Positions 25,235 through 33,760 are shown, numbered from the stretch's first letter. The stretch is DNA of 52,561 nt from Pseudomonadota bacterium (GCA_023433705.1 JAEYUC010000041.1:1-52561); one strand, 5' to 3'. Numbers and translations are program-made. Notes: generated from the letters alone by a model not told the origin.

Positions 25235-26121
25235 TGGCCGAGCGCCTCGCGGTGATGAAAGACGGTGGCGACGAAGATTTCCTCGAGGCTCATGCGCTGC
25301 ACGGTGCGAACCGACGAACCGAGCGCCGCGAGCGTCTGCTCGGAGAAGCGGTTGGTGGTGAGGGTGACGAACTGGCCATCGGTCGTCCGCGAAACCACGT
25401 GCGGCAACTCCGGCGGCGTGGCGCCGCCCGGAACCTGCAGCTCGATGCGGCGCCAGCGCTCGAGGAAGTCCTCCTTGTCGCGGCAGTCGACCAGGCGACC
25501 GCGGTCGATGAACGCGATGCGATCCGAAATGCGCTCGACATCGACCGTGTTGTGGGACGAGAAGAGGATGGAGCGGTCCTCGTCGCGCAACACGTCCATG
25601 AACTCCGTGAGGACTTCCTGGCGGGCTACCGGATCGAATCCCGATGTCGGTTCGTCGAGCACCAGCAGGCGCGGGCGGCGGGCGAGCGCGAGCATCAGCA
25701 CCGCCTTCACGTGTTCGCCGTGCGACAGGGTCTGCACGTTCTGCTCGGTGCGCAGGTTGAAGCGCTTGACGAGTTTCGCCGCGTAGCCGGCATCCCATTC
25801 TGGGTAGATAGAGGCGACGAAGTTCATGTGCCAGCCGACGGTTGCATGCTGGAACAGCCGCATTTCGTCGGACACGAAGCCGATGTCGCGTTTGGCGCGG
25901 GCCTGGTACTCGGGCATCGCATGTCCGAGCACGCGGATTTCGCCGGCATCCGGGCTCAGCAGTCCCATCATCAGGCGGATGGTCGTGCTCTTGCCGGCTC
26001 CGTTGGGCCCGACGAAACCCATGACCTGTCCCGGCTCGAGCACGAGCGACAAATCCTCGAGCGTGAAGAATCGGAACGCCTTGCGGACCGACACGAGTTC
26101 GATGGCGTGTGGCTGGTTCAT
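25231..26121 (-). CDS. ABC transporter ATP-binding protein (YtrB-like)
   Basis: The product is 296 residues. It has Walker A GPNGAGKSTTIRLMMGLL (about 38-46), Walker B RLLVLDEPTSGFDP, and FSSHNTVDVERISDR as the H-loop. The signature is TLSHGEHVKAVLMLALARR, LSHGE in place of the usual LSGGQ; this variant occurs in the YtrB/EcsA-like group and is probably functional. A C-terminal extension of about 80 residues follows the nucleotide-binding domain. It starts four bases before the GntR stop and overlaps the downstream permease start, so regulator, ATPase and permease are translationally coupled. Confidence 0.88.
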   Translation of the reverse strand: MNQPHAIELVSVRKAFRFFTLEDLSLVLEPGQVMGFVGPNGAGKSTTIRLMMGLLSPDAGEIRVLGHAMPEYQARAKRDIGFVSDEMRLFQHATVGWHMNFVASIYPEWDAGYAAKLVKRFNLRTEQNVQTLSHGEHVKAVLMLALARRPRLLVLDEPTSGFDPVARQEVLTEFMDVLRDEDRSILFSSHNTVDVERISDRIAFIDRGRLVDCRDKEDFLERWRRIELQVPGGATPPELPHVVSRTTDGQFVTLTTNRFSEQTLAALGSSVRTVQRMSLEEIFVATVFHHREALGQ

Positions 26122-26504
26122 TGATTTCCTTGGTTGCGAACGGCGCGCTGCAGGCGCTCCGCGAGCTCTTCTTCATCGAGCCCGAGCTGTCGGCCGAGAT
26201 CCGCGGCGGCCGCGAGGTGCTCGTCGAGCTTCTGTTCGGTGAGATTGGCGGCGAGGCCGGCCGCGTCGGCGACGAACGACCCCTTGCCGTGGCGGGTCAC
26301 GATGATCCCTTCGGATTCGAGGTCGAGGTAGGCGCGCTTTACAGTTATGACGCTGACGCGCAAATCCGCAGCAAGTGCCCGGATTGACGGGAGTTCTTGC
26401 CCGGGAGACCAGTCGCCAACGGCGATGCGCTGCCGGATCTGCTCCATGATCTGGAGGTACATCGGGCGGGCGTCGGTCTGCGATATGTTCAGGCCACTGT
26501 GCAT
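26118..26504 (-). CDS. GntR family transcriptional regulator, YtrA subfamily
   Basis: The product is 128 residues: an N-terminal winged helix (MYLQIMEQIRQRIAVGDWSPGQELPSIRALAADLRVSVITVKRAYLDLESEGII, then HGKGSFVAD) and a short helical tail of about 50 residues. That size is typical of YtrA regulators, which control ABC transporter operons and lack a large ligand-binding domain. The ATG at 26504 gives the usual family start. There is no Shine-Dalgarno; a TATACT -10 box lies 12-17 bases upstream, so the mRNA is probably almost leaderless. It is first of a five-gene operon running to 21650 and probably represses it. Confidence 0.9.
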   Translation of the reverse strand: MHSGLNISQTDARPMYLQIMEQIRQRIAVGDWSPGQELPSIRALAADLRVSVITVKRAYLDLESEGIIVTRHGKGSFVADAAGLAANLTEQKLDEHLAAAADLGRQLGLDEEELAERLQRAVRNQGNQ

Positions 26505-26507
26505 AGC

Positions 26508-26526
26508 GTGTATACACAGTATATAC
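26508..26526 (-). promoter_or_regulatory. Operator and -10 region of the GntR operon
   Basis: GTGTATACACAGTATATAC is an AT-rich near-palindrome (GTATAC, three bases, GTATAT) in a very GC-rich surrounding. It contains TATACT on the minus strand, a good -10 box, ending 12 bases before the regulator ATG. YtrA-type repressors bind such short palindromes over their own promoters. The repeat is seen; its role is inferred. Confidence 0.65.
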
Positions 26527-26653
26527 TCACCGCCGTCGATGCAAGAGGCAAAGGCGCCTCACGCGAAAATAAATTCGCGCCACGGGCCCCGGTAGTTAGT
26601 CAGGCCGCGACGGCGTTCGCGGCAACGATCATTTCTTCGCCAAACTACTCCGA

Positions 26654-26686
26654 CGAAAACGCGGCGCTGGATCGCTCCAGCGCCGC
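26654..26686 (-). terminator. Intrinsic terminator downstream of the LigM-like gene
   Basis: A perfect 11-base stem, GCGGCGCTGGA (26661-26671) and TCCAGCGCCGC (26676-26686), has a four-base loop. On the minus strand it is followed by GTTTTCG. It lies 30 bases beyond the stop codon at 26716. The T-run is short, so efficiency may be moderate. Confidence 0.65.
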
Positions 26687-26715
26687 GAGTGGATGGGGCG
26701 ATTGTCGAGCCTTCT

Positions 26716-28119
26716 TCAGGTGCCGGTGCCCGTCGAGCGCCAGCCGTCTGCGTAAGTCTGGCGGACGACGGCCGAGTAGGGCACAGGCGAGACGGTGACG
26801 CGCACGTCGAGCTGCTTGTGACGCTCGACCGTGGTCTTCTCCGTGCCGCCGTTGGGTTCGCCCCAGGTCAGGATCACCTCGTCGCCGACCTTCACGTCCG
26901 GATCGACGATGCCGAGCGACAGCGCAGTGCGCTCGTTGTAGCTGTATCCGCCGAACATCGAGAAGCCCACGACCTTGCCGTTCTTCGAGATCTTGTCGTA
27001 CGACGAGGACGCGTAGTTGGCATTCGGCAGGTCGAAGAACTTGTAGTGTTCCTGTCCGGGATGGAACAGCGAGGCATAGATCTTCGCCATGTCGTCCGGG
27101 TGCCAGGCGAACGTCACCTTCTTGCGATGCGGCTTGTCCGCCATCTTCTTGAGCGCGTCCGCGCCGATGAAGTCGTGATCGAACTTCACGAATGGGCCGT
27201 AGCCGAGCTCGTACGGCGTGACGTAGTAGTCCTCGATGTTGTCGCTCAGGAAGCTGCCGGCGATGGAGCCGGTGGCCTCGTAGCCATTGGCCGGCAGCCA
27301 CTCGCGATACTTCTTCATCTTCTCGCCGGTATAGACCGCGGGCAGCGGCGAAGGGATCCAGCCGGACTCGAGCGTGTTCGACGCGTACGCGCGCGAACCC
27401 ACCGGCACGATGCCGAACTCGCGGCCGGCTTCGAGGATGTAGTCGCGGATCTCGTCACCCTGTTCGTAGGGACCCCAGATCTCGAGTCCCGGCGCGCCGG
27501 CCATGCCGTGACGCAGGCAGCGCACCACGCGGCCCTTGATGTTGATCGTGTCCATCGTGAAGAACTTCACGTCGGGGATCGGGGCGCCGTTGATCTTGTC
27601 GAGGATCTGTTTGGCGTTCGGCCCCTGGATCTGGAAGCGATAGTGGCGGCGGTAGACCGCCTTGCCGCGCGGATGCGAGGGCGAGCGGTCGTCGCGGATC
27701 GTGTCGACCTTGAACCCGCCGGTCTGCGCGTGGAATTGCAGCCAGTTGACGGTCGGCGCGCGGCCGACGAACAGCAGCTCGTCCTTGTCGAGGTAGAACA
27801 GGATGCCGTCGCCGATGACGTAGCCGTCGTAGCTGATCGGCACCATCTGCTTCGCCTTGTCAGGCGTGAAATTGTTGAAGCTGTTTATGGTGGTGTAGGA
27901 ACAGAGCTTGAGCGCGTCCGGACCCTTGATCGTGAACTCCGCCATGTGGTGCGACTGGTCGAACAACACTGCGGTCTCACGCCAGGCCTTCTGTTCGTCG
28001 CGCCAATTCGTGAATTCGCTCGGCACGACGGGGTACACATACGCGCCGATCTGCGAGTTGCGCAGGAGTTGAACGGTATTGCCGGCGGTCCTGAGGACGC
28101 TTTCCAGATTCTGAGTCAT
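26716..28119 (-). CDS. ligM: Tetrahydrofolate-dependent aromatic O-demethylase (LigM/GcvT-like)
   Basis: The 467-residue product belongs to the GcvT/aminomethyltransferase fold and looks closely like LigM, the vanillate / 3-O-methylgallate O-demethylase of Sphingobium (about 470 residues). Matching stretches recalled from LigM include GNTVQLLRNSQIGAYVYPVV, AVLFDQSHHM, INSFNNFTPDKAKQ, RFQIQGPNAKQILDKI, CLRHGMAGAPGLEIWGPYE and NTLESGWIPSPLPAVYTG. The reaction moves a methyl group from an aromatic ether to tetrahydrofolate. The context gives no folate-recycling gene and no ring-cleavage genes, so the true substrate may be another methoxylated compound. AGGTAGGG lies about eight bases upstream of the ATG. 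A terminator follows, so this is probably a single-gene transcript. Confidence 0.85.
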   Translation of the reverse strand: MTQNLESVLRTAGNTVQLLRNSQIGAYVYPVVPSEFTNWRDEQKAWRETAVLFDQSHHMAEFTIKGPDALKLCSYTTINSFNNFTPDKAKQMVPISYDGYVIGDGILFYLDKDELLFVGRAPTVNWLQFHAQTGGFKVDTIRDDRSPSHPRGKAVYRRHYRFQIQGPNAKQILDKINGAPIPDVKFFTMDTINIKGRVVRCLRHGMAGAPGLEIWGPYEQGDEIRDYILEAGREFGIVPVGSRAYASNTLESGWIPSPLPAVYTGEKMKKYREWLPANGYEATGSIAGSFLSDNIEDYYVTPYELGYGPFVKFDHDFIGADALKKMADKPHRKKVTFAWHPDDMAKIYASLFHPGQEHYKFFDLPNANYASSSYDKISKNGKVVGFSMFGGYSYNERTALSLGIVDPDVKVGDEVILTWGEPNGGTEKTTVERHKQLDVRVTVSPVPYSAVVRQTYADGWRSTGTGT

Positions 28120-28423
28120 GAATTCCCTACCTCTCGAAGACGTGGGCGAATGTTCTGAAACCCGCCCGGGGCCGTCTCGTCCGTGAGTGAAACCGCATTG
28201 CCCTTTTTACGAATAGCGGGAATCCCTGGTATTTGCGGCACGAATAGTGGATTTGTGCTCGACGAGAAGTTCGATCGAGTGGCGAATCAGGTCACGACCT
28301 TAGAGAGCCGCGCAACCTGTTGCGGGCTGTGAACATCCCGTAAAAAATACGCGAGCCCCGCGAGGCGTGGCGTCCTGATCGTGTTTACGTGAGGTCGGTG
28401 ATGGGAGTCGAGGTGGTCAAGCA
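28120..28423. promoter_or_regulatory. Divergent intergenic region with paired direct repeats
   Basis: This 304-base gap separates the LigM-like gene from a small rightward gene and holds no convincing coding frame. It is less GC-rich than its surroundings. The 11-mer ACGAATAGCGG (28209-28219) recurs as ACGAATAGTGG (28240-28250), 31 bases apart, about three DNA turns, as expected for two regulator dimers on one face. They lie about 90-130 bases upstream of the LigM-like start. No clear sigma-70 boxes could be fixed. Confidence 0.45.
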
Positions 28424-28672
28424 ATGAGTATTCGTCAGCTCAAGGAACTTCGTCGCGACTACGTTCCGAACAGTCGCCAGTTCGGTCGCCGCGCATTCGC
28501 GCGCAAGTTCGGTTGCTCGATCAGCCAGATCGATTATTGGTTGTCTCCGAAGGAATGGCCGGCAAACGGGAAGGTCGCGATCGAGCGCAAGGCGGCGTCG
28601 AGCGAAAGCGACGAAGAAGTATCGGCCTCGAGGCCAGGGTCATCGCGAAGGCCAGGCTCTTCGCGAGGCTGA
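28424..28672 (+). CDS. Small basic hypothetical protein
   Basis: The product is 82 residues. The N-terminal half is basic with a possible helix-turn-helix (FGRRAFARKFGCSISQIDYWL, about 21-41); the C-terminal tail is Ser/Arg/Pro-rich. The tail is partly encoded by an 18-base near-perfect tandem duplication (28632-28648 against 28650-28666, two mismatches), giving a repeated RPGSSR unit. A purine-rich GGAG and GAGGTGG lie about 10-20 bases upstream of the ATG. No family is recognised; a small DNA-binding protein is possible. Confidence 0.5.
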   Translation: MSIRQLKELRRDYVPNSRQFGRRAFARKFGCSISQIDYWLSPKEWPANGKVAIERKAASSESDEEVSASRPGSSRRPGSSRG

Positions 28673-28742
28673 TACCCGCTGTCCCAGTGCATATCTGGGC
28701 GTATCTGTAAGGCTCATCATATCCATTCGCGTATGACTTCCT

Positions 28743-28763
28743 GCCTTGCGACTCGCGCAAGGC
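28743..28763. repeat. Inverted repeat upstream of the arabinofuranosidase gene
   Basis: GCCTTGCG (28743-28750) and CGCAAGGC (28756-28763) form a perfect 8-base dyad with a five-base spacer, about 50 bases before the GTG start. There is no T-run, so a repressor site is more likely than a terminator. This is inference from position only. Confidence 0.45.
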
Positions 28764-28813
28764 GGCGGCTAGCATCGAACGTCCGGGTAATTCCAAGAAC
28801 GGTGGGGGATTCA

Positions 28814-30382
28814 GTGAGAGGCATCCAGTTCAGAATCGCGGCCAGGATCCTGGCCGTCGTCGCGACGGCGTGCGCGGCCGTCGGCAGCGCCCATGCGCAG
28901 GGCGTACCCGTAACGGTCACGATACGCGCCGACCAGCCCGGCGAAGTCATCAATCCGAACATCTATGGCCAGTTCGCCGAGCATCTCGGCGCGGGAATCT
29001 ACGAGGGCATCTGGGTCGGCGAGAAGTCCGCGATCCCGAACACGAACGGCTACCGCAACGACGTCATCGAGGCGCTGAAGAATCTCAAGGTGCCGGTGGT
29101 GCGCTGGCCCGGCGGCTGCTTCGCCGACGAATATCACTGGCGCGACGGCATCGGGCCGCGCGAAAAGCGCCCGGTCAAGGTGAACACGCACTGGGGCGGT
29201 GTGCCGGAAACGAACGAATTCGGTACGCACGAGTTCATGACCTTCGCCGAGATGATCGGCACGAAGGTCTACATCAGCGGCAACGTGGGCTCCGGCTCAC
29301 CGCAGGAGATGGCCGACTGGATGGAGTACATGACCTCCGACACGGTCTCGACGCTCGCCAACGAGCGCCGCAAGAACGGTCGCGAGAAGCCGTGGGACGT
29401 GCACTTCTTCGGCATCGGCAACGAGACCTGGGGCTGCGGCGGCAACATGCGCCCCGAGTACTACGCGGACCTGTTCCGCCAGTTCGCCACCTACATCAAG
29501 GCGCCGCGCGGCAAGCGTCCGAAGATCATCGCGAGCGGCGGCGACGGCGACAAGACGAAGTGGGTCGAAGTGCTGACGACGATGGTCGAGCGCGACATGG
29601 ATGGCATCTCGCACCACTACTACACGCTGCCGACCGGTGACTGGGCGAAGAAAGGAAAGTCGACCGGGTTCCCCGAGGAGCAGTGGATCTCGACGCTCAG
29701 CCGCACGCTGCGCATCGACGAGTTCATCGTGAACAACGTGAAGGTCCTCGACGCGAACGACCCGAAAGGCAAGGTCGGCTTCTACGTCGACGAGTGGGGC
29801 ACCTGGTACGACCCCGAGCCGGGTCGCGAACCTGGTTTTCTCTACCAGCAGAATACGATTCGCGACGCCGTGGTCGCGGGCGTCAACCTCAACATCTTCC
29901 ACAAACATGCGCGCCGCGTGCACATGACCAACATCGCGCAGATGGTGAACGTTTTGCAGGCGATGATCCTGACCGACGGGCCGAAGATGGCGCTCACGCC
30001 TACCTACCATGTGTTCCACATGTACATCCCGTTCCAGGGAGCGACCTCTCTGCCCACCGACGTCACCACACCCGACTACAAGCTGGGTGACTACTCGGTG
30101 CCGGTCGTCAGCGCCTCGGCGGCGCGCGATACCGCCGGCAACCTGCAACTCGCGCTCACGAATCTCGATCCGACGCGTGAGGCCGTGGTGAAGGTCAACC
30201 TCCAGGGTGCGAATGTCGCGACGGCCCAGGGACGCATGATCACGGCGAAGACCATGGACGCGCACAACACGCCCGCGGCGCCCGAAGTGGTGACGCCGGT
30301 GAAGATCAGCGGGAAGAAGGAATCGGGCGTGCTGACGGTGCGTCTGCCCGCCAAGTCGGTCAGCGTGCTCCGCCTGCAGTAG
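28814..30382 (+). CDS. Alpha-L-arabinofuranosidase, GH51 family, exported
   Basis: The product is 522 residues with a signal peptide (1-29, ending GSAHAQG). The GH51 barrel shows ADQPGEVINPNIYGQFAEHLG near the N-terminus, VVRWPGGCFADEYHWRDGIGP, the acid/base in FFGIGNETWGCGGNM (Glu about 203), HHYYTLP, and the nucleophile in VGFYVDEWGTWYD (Glu about 327). It is followed by a C-terminal beta domain. The enzyme removes arabinose side chains from arabinoxylan or arabinan. The frame extends upstream to 28733, but GTG 28814 with GGTGGGGGA just before it places the signal peptide at the N-terminus. Its last 23 bases overlap the convergent hupE gene. A link with the double esterase is likely by function, not by operon. 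Confidence 0.92.
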   Translation: MRGIQFRIAARILAVVATACAAVGSAHAQGVPVTVTIRADQPGEVINPNIYGQFAEHLGAGIYEGIWVGEKSAIPNTNGYRNDVIEALKNLKVPVVRWPGGCFADEYHWRDGIGPREKRPVKVNTHWGGVPETNEFGTHEFMTFAEMIGTKVYISGNVGSGSPQEMADWMEYMTSDTVSTLANERRKNGREKPWDVHFFGIGNETWGCGGNMRPEYYADLFRQFATYIKAPRGKRPKIIASGGDGDKTKWVEVLTTMVERDMDGISHHYYTLPTGDWAKKGKSTGFPEEQWISTLSRTLRIDEFIVNNVKVLDANDPKGKVGFYVDEWGTWYDPEPGREPGFLYQQNTIRDAVVAGVNLNIFHKHARRVHMTNIAQMVNVLQAMILTDGPKMALTPTYHVFHMYIPFQGATSLPTDVTTPDYKLGDYSVPVVSASAARDTAGNLQLALTNLDPTREAVVKVNLQGANVATAQGRMITAKTMDAHNTPAAPEVVTPVKISGKKESGVLTVRLPAKSVSVLRLQ

Positions 30383-30911
30383 TCGTCGCCCTCACGTTAC
30401 GGGCCAAAGTACGGACGATACCGGCCGCGAGCGCCAGCACCAGCGCGCTCGCGGCCGCGATCCCGACCATGAAGGCGGTCTCGGAAGAGGCCGCCAGCGC
30501 GCGTTCAGCATGCGCGTAGCCATGGAAGAACGCGAAAAACGATGCGAGCGCGACGATGCCGCCGACCAGTCCGCGCGACGGCGATTTCGGCAACACGAGG
30601 GCGAGCATCGCGCTGACGCCGATGGACACGACCAGCAGCGGTCGTACGGCCGGCAACTCGATGCCCGCCGTTGCGGCCACCATCCCCCCCACTAACAAGC
30701 ACATCCACGCGCCGAGCAACGCCGCCATCGCGCGGATCTCGAGTCGCCCCGCGAGCATGCCCACCGCTACCAGCGCGAGCAGGTGATCGGCGCCACCGAA
30801 CGGGTGCAGGAATCCCGCGCCGAAGCCGGAATGTTCCGCGTGACCGGGATGGGCGAAAGCGAGTGTCGGTACGAAGGCCGCGAAGGCGAGGATGCGCAAT
30901 GAACGTGTCAT
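30360..30911 (-). CDS. hupE/ureJ: HupE/UreJ family membrane protein
   Basis: The product is 183 residues: a signal-like N-terminus (ILAFAAFVPTLAFA) followed by HPGHAEH and HPFGGADHLLALVAVG, the histidine-rich signature of HupE/UreJ nickel permeases, then about five more membrane helices including FFHGYAHAERALA with the second conserved His pair. HupE proteins bring nickel into the cell for hydrogenase or urease. The divergent ureG 113 bases away points to urease. The frame is open further upstream, but the ATG at 30911 is the family start. It overlaps the 3' end of the arabinofuranosidase gene by 23 bases. Confidence 0.88.
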   Translation of the reverse strand: MTRSLRILAFAAFVPTLAFAHPGHAEHSGFGAGFLHPFGGADHLLALVAVGMLAGRLEIRAMAALLGAWMCLLVGGMVAATAGIELPAVRPLLVVSIGVSAMLALVLPKSPSRGLVGGIVALASFFAFFHGYAHAERALAASSETAFMVGIAAASALVLALAAGIVRTLARNVRATTTAGGAR

Positions 30912-30971
30912 GGGGCGAGCGTACCGGAAACCTCGTTTCCTGTGACGCGGGCGCCGAGGTCCCCCATATAA

Positions 30972-30982
30972 GTCATTTGACG
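30972..30982. promoter_or_regulatory. Candidate regulator site between hupE and ureG
   Basis: GTCATTTGACG is the exact reverse complement of CGTCAAATGAC at 41270-41280 in the promoter region of the porin-urt-ure series. It lies about 60 bases upstream of hupE and 42 bases upstream of ureG, so one site could serve both. By chance an 11-mer of this composition should occur about 0.01 times in a window this size. Confidence 0.55.
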
Positions 30983-31023
30983 CAGACGATCCGGGGCATG
31001 CGGACGCAGTATGATCCGGCGAC

Positions 31024-31638
31024 ATGAACTCCAGACCAGATGTATTGCGGGTGGGCGTCGGTGGCCCGGTAGGATCGGGCAAGACGGCGCTCGTCGATGC
31101 CCTGTGCAAGCGCATGCGCGATGAATACAACATCGCGGTCGTCACCAACGACATCTACACGAAGGAAGACCAGGAATTCCTGATCCGCAGCAAGGCGCTC
31201 GAGCCCGAGCGCATCCGGGGCGTGGAGACCGGCGGTTGCCCGCACACGGCGATCCGCGAGGATGCGTCGATGAACCTCGCGGCCATCGACCAGCTCATCA
31301 ACGATTTCGACGGTCTCGACATGATCATCGTCGAGAGCGGCGGCGACAATCTCGCCGCGACCTTCAGCCCGGAACTCTCGGACCTGACGCTGTACGTGAT
31401 CGACGTCGCCGCGGGCGACAAGATCCCGCGCAAGGGTGGGCCAGGCATCATGAAGAGCGACCTGTTGATCATCAACAAGATAGACCTCGCGCCCCATGTG
31501 GGCGCTTCGCTCGAGGTCATGGACCGCGACGCGCGGCGCATGCGTGGCGAACGCCCCTTCGTGTTCACGAACCTGAAAACCGGGCAGGGCCTCGACCAGG
31601 TGGTCGAGTTCCTCTCGCGACAGGGCATGCTGGACTGA
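31024..31638 (+). CDS. ureG: Urease accessory GTPase UreG
   Basis: The product is 204 residues, full length. It has the P-loop GVGGPVGSGKTALVDALC, the metal-binding Cys-Pro-His in VETGGCPHTAIREDASMN, IVESGGDNLAATFSPEL, and NKIDLAPHVGASL (the guanine-specificity NKxD). UreG hydrolyses GTP while delivering nickel to the urease active site in a complex with UreD, UreF and UreE. It is unusual that ureG stands about 17 kb from the rest of the ure genes and next to a nickel permease gene. It shares an 11-base motif with the main urea promoter. Confidence 0.97.
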   Translation: MNSRPDVLRVGVGGPVGSGKTALVDALCKRMRDEYNIAVVTNDIYTKEDQEFLIRSKALEPERIRGVETGGCPHTAIREDASMNLAAIDQLINDFDGLDMIIVESGGDNLAATFSPELSDLTLYVIDVAAGDKIPRKGGPGIMKSDLLIINKIDLAPHVGASLEVMDRDARRMRGERPFVFTNLKTGQGLDQVVEFLSRQGMLD

Positions 31639-31699
31639 ATCCGGTCCGATTCGCGTCAGCGCGCTTGTTGGCGCGTGTAGTTTGGGCGCAAGATGCGGC

Positions 31700-33760
31700 A
31701 TGGGTGTCGAGACTGCCCAGGTCTCGGGGGTGACGCCGACGGAATGGCCGCCGTGGCGTCGTATTGTCCCTTCGACACCGGTGCGCAATGCGCTCGCGTT
31801 CGGCCTGTTCCTGCTGGTTTATTTCGCGTCCTATCGGTACGCGATGGCCTTCAGCCAGACCGTGGCCGCGCCGTTCTGGTTTCCCGATTCCGTACTGCTG
31901 TGCGCGTTGCTGTGCACGCCACGTCGTTGGTGGTGGCTGCTGCTCCTGGGCCTGTTGCCCATGCGTCTTTTCGTCGAGGTCTATCCAGGCCTGCCGCACT
32001 GGTTCCTGCTCTCGGTTTTCGTGAACGATTTCCTGAAGGCGGTGCTCGGCGCGCTGTTGCTGCAGCGTTTCCTCGATGATCCGATCCGGCTGAATTCGCT
32101 GCGCGACTTCGGAATCTATTTCCTGTTCGTCGTGATCCTGATTCCGTTGCTGAGCGCGTTCGCGGGAGCGGCGTCCCGTTTCGGCATGGGTAACATCGAT
32201 TTCTGGTCGAGCGTCGAACAGTGGTTCCTCGGCGACGCGATGGCCAGCCTCATCGTGACGCCGGTGATTTTCTACTGGATCCTGAGGCCGCCGAATCCGC
32301 GTCATTTCACCGCGCCGCGCGTGGCGGAGGCCGCGATTCTGACCGTGGGTCTGCTGCTCAGCCTCCAATGGGCCTTCGAGCCGCTGGCGAGCACACGCGA
32401 TTTCACGGAGGCGCGCTACTACATGCCGGTGCTGTTCATCGGCTGGGCCGCGATCCGGTTCCGGATGGCGGGCGCGACGGGCGCCGTCGCGCTGCTCACC
32501 GCGTTCACAGTGGGCGCCGCGCTCGAAGGCACGGGTCCGTTCGACGAACTGCCGCACGAGGAAGCCGCGAGCCGGGTCCAGCATTTCCTGCTGCTGCGCG
32601 CGGCACCGCTGTACCTCGCTGCAGTGCTGCTGGAGCAGGGCGTGCGTGTCGCAAACTCACTGCGGCAGAGCGAACGCCGTTATCGCGACGTCGTCGAAAG
32701 TCAGCCGGGGTTCGTCTGCCGCATGCTCCACGACACGACGCTGACCTTCGTCAACTCTGCCTTTTGCCGCTTCATCGGCAATTCGCGCGAACAGCTCCTC
32801 GGAACCAAACTACTCGACCTGCTGCCGGCAAATGCGCGGCGCGCCGCGCGCGACGCCGTGGAACGCGCCATCCAGCTTTCCGAGCACAGCGCCTGGGAGT
32901 GCGAGGTGTCGCTGCCCGACGGCTCGAGCGGCTGGCAACATTGGGTCTGTCACGCGATCGACTCGGAATCGGAGCGCACTCCCGAGTTGCAGGCGATCGG
33001 GCAGGACGTCACCGATCGCAAACGCGCCGAGGAATCCGGTCGGCGCCTCGCGCACGCGACGCGGTTCGCGGCCGTCGGCGAATTGACCGCGATGGTGGCG
33101 CACGAGATCAACCAGCCGCTGACCGCGATCCTGAGCAACGCCGAGGCGGGAGAGTTGCTCTTGCGGTCCGACAAACCGCCGCTCGAGGACATCCGAGAGA
33201 TCCTCGCGGACATCCGCAAGGACGACCTGCGCGCCGACGCGGCGATCCGCGGCATCCGCTCGTTGCTGCAGCGACGGGAGTTCCAGCCTTGTCCCTTGAA
33301 CGTCAACGACCTGGTTTCCCAGGTTTTGCGGCTCATCGCCGGCGACGCGCTGTTTCGGCGGGTGACGGTGCGACGCGATCTCGCCCCCGATCTGCCGACG
33401 GTCATGGGGGATGCGTCGCACATCGAGCAGGTGCTGGTCATCCTCATCGTGAACGGCATGGATGCGATGAAGGACACGCCCGAGGCCGAACGCGAAATCC
33501 TCGTGGCCACGCGTGCCGGCGCCGACGCGAGCGTCGAGGTGGCCGTGAGCGATCGCGGGCACGGCATCTCCGACAAGAGCATGCCGCAGCTCTTCGATTC
33601 GTTTTATACGACCAAGCCCGACGGGATGGGCCTGGGACTCTCGATCGCGCGATCGATGATCGCCGTGCATGGCGGCCGCATCTGGGCGGAAAACGCGCCG
33701 GATGGCGGCGCGGTATTCCGTTTCACGCTGACCGTCGAACGTTCGCCGCCCGTTGCGTGA
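31700..33760 (+). CDS. MASE1-PAS sensor histidine kinase
   Basis: The product is 686 residues. The N-terminal third (about 30-310) is a MASE1 membrane sensor of eight or so helices (for example ALAFGLFLLVYFASYRYAMAFSQ, WFPDSVLLCALL, WWWLLLLGLLPMRL). A PAS domain follows (about 320-445). HisKA has MVAHEINQPLTAILSNAEAGELLL (His468), the FixL/ThcS type, and the HATPase ends with SDRGHGIS, SFYTTKPDGMGLGLSIARSMIAVHGG. There is no receiver domain and no adjacent FixJ-like partner. The start ATG 31700 is preferred to a TTG six codons earlier. It follows ureG by about 60 bases but looks functionally separate. Confidence 0.85.
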   Translation: MGVETAQVSGVTPTEWPPWRRIVPSTPVRNALAFGLFLLVYFASYRYAMAFSQTVAAPFWFPDSVLLCALLCTPRRWWWLLLLGLLPMRLFVEVYPGLPHWFLLSVFVNDFLKAVLGALLLQRFLDDPIRLNSLRDFGIYFLFVVILIPLLSAFAGAASRFGMGNIDFWSSVEQWFLGDAMASLIVTPVIFYWILRPPNPRHFTAPRVAEAAILTVGLLLSLQWAFEPLASTRDFTEARYYMPVLFIGWAAIRFRMAGATGAVALLTAFTVGAALEGTGPFDELPHEEAASRVQHFLLLRAAPLYLAAVLLEQGVRVANSLRQSERRYRDVVESQPGFVCRMLHDTTLTFVNSAFCRFIGNSREQLLGTKLLDLLPANARRAARDAVERAIQLSEHSAWECEVSLPDGSSGWQHWVCHAIDSESERTPELQAIGQDVTDRKRAEESGRRLAHATRFAAVGELTAMVAHEINQPLTAILSNAEAGELLLRSDKPPLEDIREILADIRKDDLRADAAIRGIRSLLQRREFQPCPLNVNDLVSQVLRLIAGDALFRRVTVRRDLAPDLPTVMGDASHIEQVLVILIVNGMDAMKDTPEAEREILVATRAGADASVEVAVSDRGHGISDKSMPQLFDSFYTTKPDGMGLGLSIARSMIAVHGGRIWAENAPDGGAVFRFTLTVERSPPVA

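Noticed and set aside
31010..31015. TATGAT with TTGACG upstream as a sigma-70 promoter for ureG
   Set aside because: The spacer is 26 bases, too long for a normal promoter; the TTGACG is better explained as part of the shared motif.
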